From Cornus controversa (taxonomy: Eukaryota; Streptophyta; Magnoliopsida; Cornales; Cornaceae): a stretch of DNA of 64,000 nucleotides. The DNA lies in assembly GCA_026545225.1 (NCBI GenBank), contig CM048848.1, forward strand, positions 22,422,806 through 22,486,805, read 5' to 3'. Under the pieces are notes generated by a model that did no database searches, was not told the DNA's origin, and was given only the letters and a program-made list of their open reading frames with translations. This document shows, piece by piece, positions 57,540 to 64,000 of this stretch. The position numbers were made by a program, and so were the translations under genes. Positions within the stretch are counted from its first letter, which is position 1. The number at the start of each line of letters is the position of its first letter.

Positions 57540-58822
57540 CTTCAAATGATGAATCCTCCTCTTCTGAAGAGGTTATTTCGTCTTCTGATTCTAGACTGTA
57601 AATTGATTCTAAGTCAGATTCAGATTCTTGTTCTTGGATAAGAAACAAATTTTGTTCCTCAATTGTTTAAATGATGAGTTCACATTCATTCCACATTTTT
57701 ATGATTTTAGAATTTGATTTTGAGTGTCCCTCACTCTTTTTAGGACATTTATTTGCATAATGTCCTTCATTTAATGTAAACATTTGCATGGCTTTTAGTT
57801 TTTAGTAGAAATTGTTTTTCTTTTATTAAAATATTTATTTTTAGGAAAAGATTTTCTATTTTAAAAGTTTTTGATTTTCTAAATCTATATTTATACCTAT
57901 TTTTTCTCGTTTGGATATATTTCTTTTTCTTCCTCATATATGTTCTTTTTTCACAACCCCACTGGGTTGGCATATCAAGAAGACCATAACAAAAGTTTGA
58001 ATTTCGTTTAAGTTGTATACGAGCTTGATGTTGTAGTTTGTTATTTATACAAGCTTCCTTTAGAAATTCTCGTGTTATAGATATGATCTCTCCAAGACTA
58101 TTATGTTTTAACCCTCGAGTGGTTATTGTTCTTTTTATCTCATCATTCCATGGAGGTGGTAACTTTTGAATGTACATATTTTTATATATTTCATTATTTA
58201 GATCTCTTATTTTGTAAAAATATTTCTCAAATTCACAAGTATATTCTTCAAACTTGCTTATGTTGCAAATTGATAAATTAGTTAAATTTTTCTTGGCTTT
58301 TTCTAATTCTTGTTCTCCTAATTAAGTTATGAACATCGCCACATAATTTTTTATATAACAAAGTTCCTATATCTAATGAATTTTTGGACAATCGAACATT
58401 TTTTTGCCAAAGAGGATAATCAGAATTTGATGTGAAAGGTGTCCACCATTCTTTAGCTATTCCAAGTGACTGCACACCATCCCATAGCCTCCTTATTTGT
58501 CCATCCTCTTCCTACAGTTCCTATTACTAGGATGCAGACATCTATCCATCTAGATATAGTTTTTGTTCTATCTTTCAGGCAATCTGTATTCAAATATTCA
58601 CCTGTTGCATTTATAGGTCTAGCACTCGTTTCTCTTGGAGTATAAGTGCTAGTGTTTCTATCTTCTAGTCTGCCATTTGGTAATTTCCCTACCGGAAGAT
58701 TCCTCTGTGTTTCTATCACAATATTAGTAGCATTCAAATATGTGTTGTTTATAACCACAGTTCAATTAGACGACTTTCTCTAGATTGGTCAGGGTTTACT
58801 GGCTCCTGATTTTCTTGAGTTC
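57540..58822 (-). pseudogene. Caulimovirid coat protein
   Basis: The zinc finger CKCFTLNEGHYANKC at about 57745-57790 has the caulimovirid coat spacing. It is preceded by a very basic stretch (KRTYMRKKKKYIQTRKNRYK at about 57900) and followed by an acidic Ser/Glu-rich tail (57540-57650), also typical. The core upstream includes LGIAKEWWTPF and LGEIISITREFLKEA. Several frameshifts and stops divide it; the upstream edge is cut by the insertion at 58823. Confidence 0.8.
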
Positions 58823-60192
58823 TAATAAGCATTAAATGTTATACATTCTCGCGCCTTTACTTATGTATTTTAATCCCATAGCTGCACATATTGTATAGTT
58901 TTTATGTGTTTTATGTTTTTGATGATTTTAGGTTCAAACTCAGAATTCGGTGCAATTCGACTCATTTATCAGTTCAAGAATGCATTCCTATTTCTTGTTG
59001 TGCTTTATGGAAAGTCCATATCAAAGAATAGTGGATGGTGTGTCGAGACCGAAGTCAGAAAGCTGAAGAGTTGAAGATCTACAGAAGAAGTAGAGATTGA
59101 TGCATCGAAGTCCCTGCTTCAATGCATCACCCAATCCTGCAGAAGATATTTTTCTGTAGATATTTTTTCCCTTGCCACTTGTCCAATTTTGCTTGGATAA
59201 AGCCTTGAATGTAATTTCTGTGATATTTTGAGCCTCAAATCAGATATATAGTAAGGAAATATGTAATAGAAATATATATTAAAATTCTTGTAATAGAGAG
59301 CATATATAGAATTCTAGAGAGAGAAAGTGAAGTTCTAGAGAAGAAAAGCTTCAAAGAGGGCTTTGTAAGGCCTTGAAGACCATTTTTAGCATGAGATCAT
59401 CTCTGTCTATGGAGTGCTTCTAGCCCACTATGATCAACTAATCATTCTCTAGGGTTTTGACAAACCCTAGTCTTGTAAATATGTTCTAACTTCAATGAAT
59501 TGGGGATTTTTATATATTTTTGTGTATATGTCTCTTGCTTTTGGCCTTATATCAATATAAGTTTACAAATTCTTCATGTTCATGTGAGTAATTTATATTT
59601 ATTATCTTAGAATGCTTACTTTTCCCACATGATCTTCAAATACTTGTAAGTTTCACAGGGACTACAAGTGATGGCTTGAGACTAGTTTTCACTATAACAT
59701 GTATAGCTAGATTTGCATAGTCCATGCTAAGAGATGGTAAATTAGCTACAATTAGTTAATTAGGTATTTAGGTAAGTAGGGAATTTACATGTATCGAAGA
59801 TGGATTATAGTATTTTAAGGTGCATGTATCCTCTTGACGGTAGCATTGTAGGCCACAAGCCATTTGCACCACTTAGTACACAATTACATGAATTCTCCCA
59901 ATTCATTATAAGTGTGGCATATGACGAGGCTAGTGGTGAAGTCTAAACCCTAGTCCTTACTCTTCTCTCAAACTTTGTATTTTTAATTATCTTTTATGCT
60001 TTTAAATTAAAGAAAGACAACAACCAACATTCGGTTGTGATTTAAACAAGAACCAACCCTCAACCTTTAGCGAATTATTCCTACGTAATCTCTGTGGGAT
60101 CGACACCCTCAACTTAGAGCCCTATCCTTCAAGGATTTGTTCTATTATGAGTGAAAAATTATAAATTGTGAAGTATCGTGATGAACCACACA
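58823..60192 (+). mobile_element. Probable solo LTR between viral MP and CP
   Basis: A ~1.37-kb insertion starting TAATAAGCATTAAATG, similar to the LTR start TGATAAGCGCTGAATG at 62317, and including the phrase CTCTGTGGGATCGACACC common near gypsy LTR ends. It ends near AACCACACA. The viral frame is recognisable on both sides. No matching 5-bp target duplication is seen (AGTTC versus CGATC). Confidence 0.6.
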
Positions 60193-61290
60193 CGATCACT
60201 GGTTGTTCCTTCATTAGAGGTGAAGGTTACTCGAACATTTTCTTGATTCCATGTTTGGATTCTATGGATCAAATATTCTAATCTTTCTACATCTTGTGTA
60301 GTTTTAAATTCTTCTTCTAGTTTTTCTAAAGTTTATTCATTTTTGACAGTTTTGAGGTTTTCTGTTACGAACTTATTTCTTGTTGGCATTCTTGAACTAG
60401 TCGAAAGACTAAGGTCTTTTCCTTTTTTGAAATTTTAGGATTATATCACCATATAGTGTTTTATAACTGGTTGATAATTCTGAAGATTCAACTTGTGTTT
60501 CTTTTACTGTAAGCTTCCATCTTTTCAGAAATTGAATTTTGTTTCAATTTGAGATTTTAGGCTGATAAGTATGATTTCAAGCCTCAATGAATGAATGTTA
60601 TTTTTCTCCCAGATTGAGTGAGTAAACTCCTTGGAGCATTTGATTGCATTAATATATAAGACACTCTATATTCAATTGTGAGATTGAATCTATTTTTTCT
60701 AAAATTTATCCCATGGGTTGCCAATGTGACTTTTAATGCTTTATGAGCATCTCTGATGTCAAAGGTAAAATTAGGGATAACATTAAAGAAGACAATCTAT
60801 TTGTCAATGTCTGCTTGGATTGCTCCTAACAGAGATTGTTCGAAATTATCAATTCTATCATCTCTCAAGATGTAGAGTAGAGATCGTCCTAGATTTTCTC
60901 TTCATAAGAGTTTTATGACTACTTGTACTGCACCTATATGGACATAGTTGTATCCTTGGTTTTGATCTCTAAGCATTTGATCTTTAGCAAGTAACATAAT
61001 GTATGTTTCCTCACTAGTGACTGAATGTGTCATTTTAACCTTTTTGAACCTATTGGTTGGTCTTATGTTGAATCTTCCAATCTTATAGAGTTGTTTAAAT
61101 TCAAATTCTGGAATTTGATATTCTCTTATCTCATTAGAGATACTTTCAACTCTAATTCCTTCATATTTTTTTATATCCATTATTTCAGATACAAATCTTT
61201 GACCTTGGCTAAGAGCTCTTAACATTTTTATTGGCTTGACTGTTATTGGAATTTGGTTGTCTAAAACCATTTGTACTATTTTGCCAATAT
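60193..61290 (-). pseudogene. Caulimovirid movement protein
   Basis: The best segment is 60902-61270: YEGIRVESISNEIREYQIPE, then KMTHSVTSEETYIMLLAKDQ and GYNYVHIGAVQVVIKLL, matching the 30K-type movement protein domain of the family (tubule- or plasmodesma-acting). Downstream pieces (60200-60880) are broken by many stops; the C-terminal end includes QDVERLEYLIHRIQTWNQEN near 60280. Confidence 0.8.
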
Positions 61291-61499
61291 TCTTGAATTT
61301 GCTTTCGCTTTTGCCCTTTTCTTAGAGTGGTTTCCCCTAGTTTTTCTTTTCCTTTGTGTAAAGAGTTAATAATTTTTCTAACTCCTTTATACTTTTATTA
61401 AGATTATCCATTTGTTGGTTAATCTTATTTAAGGAATCACTCTTTTCAATCATGGGTACAATTTACCAATTGTTTTTGTTTATTGCTAGTTGAGAATTT

Positions 61500-62155
61500 T
61501 CAAGAGTTTTTTCTAGTAGTAATCTAAAGCACGCCTTTTGTGGCTTGATAGTCCTGAGAAAGTAGTGTTTGATATATTTTTTCTTGAAAATTATTCATAT
61601 TTTTTTCGTCAATTCTTTGAATTAACGGTTCAATTTCACTTTGAATTTGAAAAATAGCTTTGGTTAATTTTTCAGTTCTTAATTTCTTCGGAAGGATTGG
61701 GTTGATTAGGATCAACTTCTAATGTTTTGATTATCTTTTCGATCTTTGTAGCCTCTGTCCTAAGTTCACCAATTACTTGGTCACTTAGATTTTTATCACT
61801 ATTCTAGAGTTGTTAGTACTTCTGCTAATTGAGCTCTAGTTGAATATCTTTCTTGATTTTTCAAGATTTAGTCAACTTTTTTTTCTAGGTTTGTAATCCT
61901 TGAGTTATCTATTTCTTGACTTATAAAGTCAATTTTCTTGTTCAAATTGAAGAAATTTGGTTTTTCTTCTAGATCTAATTTGATAGAATCTAGTTTTCTA
62001 GATAACTCTTGAACTTCTCTTTTTATGAAAAATTCTTCTAATCTCTTACAAACTTGGTTGCGAATCTGGATTTGCTTATCAATTTTTGAACCTTGATTAT
62101 TATTATCAATGGGTTCATGCAACTGATTTGAAATTGGTTTGTCCTAATTTTTCAT
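61500..62155 (-). pseudogene. Caulimovirid N-terminal coiled-coil region
   Basis: The likely start ATG is at 62153-62155, six bases after the primer site; codon 4 is TAG. The following sequence is rich in Lys/Glu/Leu heptads (VQELSRKLDSIKLDLEEK, IDNSRITNLEKKV) and predicted to form coiled coils. Further stops occur near 61868 and 61716. Precise function unknown. Confidence 0.6.
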
Positions 62156-62160
62156 AAAAT

Positions 62161-62173
62161 GGCTTTGATACCA
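62161..62173 (-). other. Caulimovirid primer-binding site (tRNA-Met)
   Basis: TGGTATCAAAGCC on -, one base from the initiator-Met tRNA complement used by Caulimoviridae, located just upstream of the first viral ATG. Confidence 0.75.
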
Positions 62174-62272
62174 AATAGGTAAAAATGCTCCCAAAGTGCT
62201 CACAAAGTGTGGGTTTTGAAAATAAAATAAAACTATTGTAGTCTAACTATAATAACCTTACTAAAAATGGGC

Positions 62273-62316
62273 ACTACAAGATTTTTGGGTTTTAACGACA
62301 GGTATTTTACGATGGG
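62273..62316. mobile_element. CACTA-type transposon terminus
   Basis: CACTACAAGATTTTTGGGTT followed by TTAACGACAGG has the sequence of CACTA (En/Spm) ends. It is interrupted after 44 bp by an LTR. Confidence 0.5.
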
Positions 62317-63370
62317 TGATAAGCGCTGAATGTTGCACATTCAAGCCCTTTTAAATACATATGTTAATTCCTTAAGTGCGTTTAATTTATAGTTTTTATG
62401 TTATTTTCTTGTTCTTGGTATTTTCAGGACATTACCCGTAAAATCAGTCAAATCAAGTGATTTCATCTTCAATAATGTCTCTTCAGGAAATTCCAATGGT
62501 CTAATGGTGCATTGTGTGTATTTATATATATATTTTTATTTATTAGTATTATTTAATTATTATTATTATTTTTAATTTGTTTTATTTTATTTTTTTAAGT
62601 TATTTTATTTTATATTTTTATATAGATGTATATATTCTAGTATTTATATAGATATAATATTAGATATTAGTTATGTGTATAGATATAGTATTTTATGTAT
62701 ATTAATATAGTTATAATTTTAGTATGTTTATATATTTTATACACTAACTAACTATACACTAACTAACTATTCACAACTAATCAGCTCATGAACTAAACCA
62801 GCCCAAAATCCTAAACTATCCAACCCAAAGCCCACTTCCATCTTAATAGCCCATGCACTAATCAGCCCATGCACTAACCAGCCCAAACCCAAAGCCAACT
62901 TCCAACAAAACAGCCCAAAACATAATTAACTACCTAGCCTAACCCAATACATCACCCAAACACCCAACCAAGCAATTCTTCCAGCAAACCCACTTTGCCT
63001 CACCAAAACCCACCACTTTGCCACACCAAGGTCCACAGCCAGCCAACCTATATATATATATATTATTTGTTTTAATATTATTATGTACATATAGTAATAT
63101 TTTTTTGCTTGTTATTATTAAATATATATTTTTATATATTTGTAATTTTTCTTTAAGATTCATTGTATATAAATTATGTTCTTATATTTTCATATTTATT
63201 TAGTATGTTATCACATATAGTTAAGTTATATATTATTTTATATTTCATGCACACATACACATTAGGCAACTTTCTTAACTAAACCCATTTCTATAGCCTC
63301 TCCAAACTACCCAAACCCACAAATAAACCACTTGGCAGCACATTATAAAACCCACTTCCACCAACTGCCG

Positions 63371-63420
<50 letters not shown>

Positions 63421-64000
63421 CTATATATGTATGTTATATTATAATATTACACTATACATTTATGTATGTTATATTATAATATTACACTATATATAGATAT
63501 ATATTATAATATTATATTTTATATATTTATGTATCATTGTATTATTATATTATATTATTATTTATGCTATTTTATATTATAGTGTATGTTATTGTATATT
63601 ATATTTATGTACTATATTATGTTATATTATATTATGTAGATATATATATATATATGCATTATATGGTAGCAGGTGGAGACCAAGACAAAGAAAGAAAAAG
63701 AAAATAGAAAAAGAAAGAGAAAAAGTGGTAGAAGACAAAGGTGGAGACCAAGAAAAGAAAAGAAGAAAAGCAAAAGAATAAATAGAAGAAGAAAGTGTCG
63801 GCTGGTGGTGCGTCAAAGACAAGAAGATAAATGTGGAGAAAAATTCAAAGGTGCCAGCGGAGGGACAGAAGGAATATAAAGAATGAAGACTTTCTCATTG
63901 CATTAAAGAAATGTAAAATATCTTTCAACTTTACAACATTATATATATAGATAGTGGGAGATAGTTAAAAGAGGGAGATAACAGAGGAAGGAAAGACAGA
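62317..64000 (+). mobile_element. LTR or LTR element running off the window
   Basis: Starts TGATAAGCGCTGAATGTTGC, the same LTR type as 58823-60192. Contains long TA microsatellites (62520-62720, 63050-63240, 63371-63660) and a purine-rich AAGAAA/GGAGA stretch (63665-63790). No coding domain is seen up to the edge. Confidence 0.5.
63371..63414. repeat. (AT)n microsatellite
   Basis: About 44 bp of uninterrupted AT dinucleotides. Confidence 0.9.

Larger units (their letters stand above)
41440..62272 (-). mobile_element. Endogenous caulimovirid (pararetrovirus) copy, decayed and split
   Basis: One integrated viral genome copy, read right to left. Viral parts are about 60193-62272, 56465-58822, 44633-47554 and 41440-41666; the rest is three later insertions. 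The order primer site, coiled coil, movement protein, coat zinc finger, protease, RT, RNase H, promoter is that of Caulimoviridae, and the RT and movement-protein motifs fit. A florendovirus-like identity is my best guess, not proven. Stops and frameshifts occur in every domain, so it cannot encode a working virus. Both outer ends fall in the leader between promoter and primer site. Confidence 0.85.

Noticed and set aside
63371-63660. TA-rich block as a replication origin or centromere-type sequence
   Set aside because: It is a simple microsatellite inside an LTR; nothing else supports such a role.

Overview
The window is nuclear DNA of a flowering plant, most likely a eudicot: it is AT-rich, has intron-containing CYP71-type cytochrome P450 genes, a fragment of an FLA4-like fasciclin arabinogalactan protein gene, and is otherwise built of nested plant transposons. 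The species cannot be named from the sequence. Only two host P450 loci are recognisable, both on the + strand: CYP71-like gene 1 (11109-13338, one 683-bp intron, one single-base frameshift) and CYP71-like gene 2 (28781-30461, one 128-bp intron), which is a pseudogene (33-base poly-C tract in exon 1; ExxR arginine replaced by histidine).

Layout. 1-2.4 kb: two small TRIM-type LTR elements, a MITE nested in a related MITE, and a CCA-rich terminal-inverted-repeat element. 3.2-9.2 kb: a Ty1/copia element (- strand) sitting between two ~560-bp direct copies of host DNA; its gag-pol is broken by six stops, all explainable as C:G to T:A transitions. 9.7-10.8 kb: a TIR element, then P450 gene 1. 14.8-21.9 kb: a complete 7.1-kb Ty3/gypsy element (family A, 2.8-2.9-kb LTRs) that has lost pol and keeps only gag and a chromodomain tail. 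22.3-23.5 kb: an FLA4-like gene fragment lying inside a Mutator-like element (Pack-MULE-like); an empty relative with a perfect 9-bp target duplication is at 24.2-24.9 kb. 26.2-27.9 kb: tandem duplications and a Tourist-like MITE. Then P450 gene 2. 31.5-34.8 kb: a gag-protease-only copia with a hAT MITE inside it, itself inside another repeat.

From about 41.4 to 62.3 kb the backbone is one endogenous caulimovirid (pararetrovirus) copy on the - strand. Read from the right: a tRNA-Met primer site, a coiled-coil N-terminal region, movement protein, coat protein zinc finger, an unassigned Cys/His cluster, protease, reverse transcriptase/RNase H, an unassigned C-terminal region, and a TATA box / poly(A) signal pair. 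It is decayed throughout and has been split by three insertions: a solo LTR of family A (41667-44627), a truncated Ty3/gypsy element of the same family with integrase and chromodomain (47555 to ~56450, itself split by a 4021-bp solo LTR at 51919-55939), and a probable solo LTR at 58823-60192. The right edge abuts a CACTA-type terminus that is itself cut by another LTR running off the window.

The observations most worth following are: the 560-bp duplication around the copia element, the 8-unit hairpin array with compensatory stem changes in the 4-kb solo LTR, the FLA4 gene capture, the endogenous pararetrovirus with two unassigned regions, and recurrent poly-G/poly-C expansions, one of them in a P450 exon.
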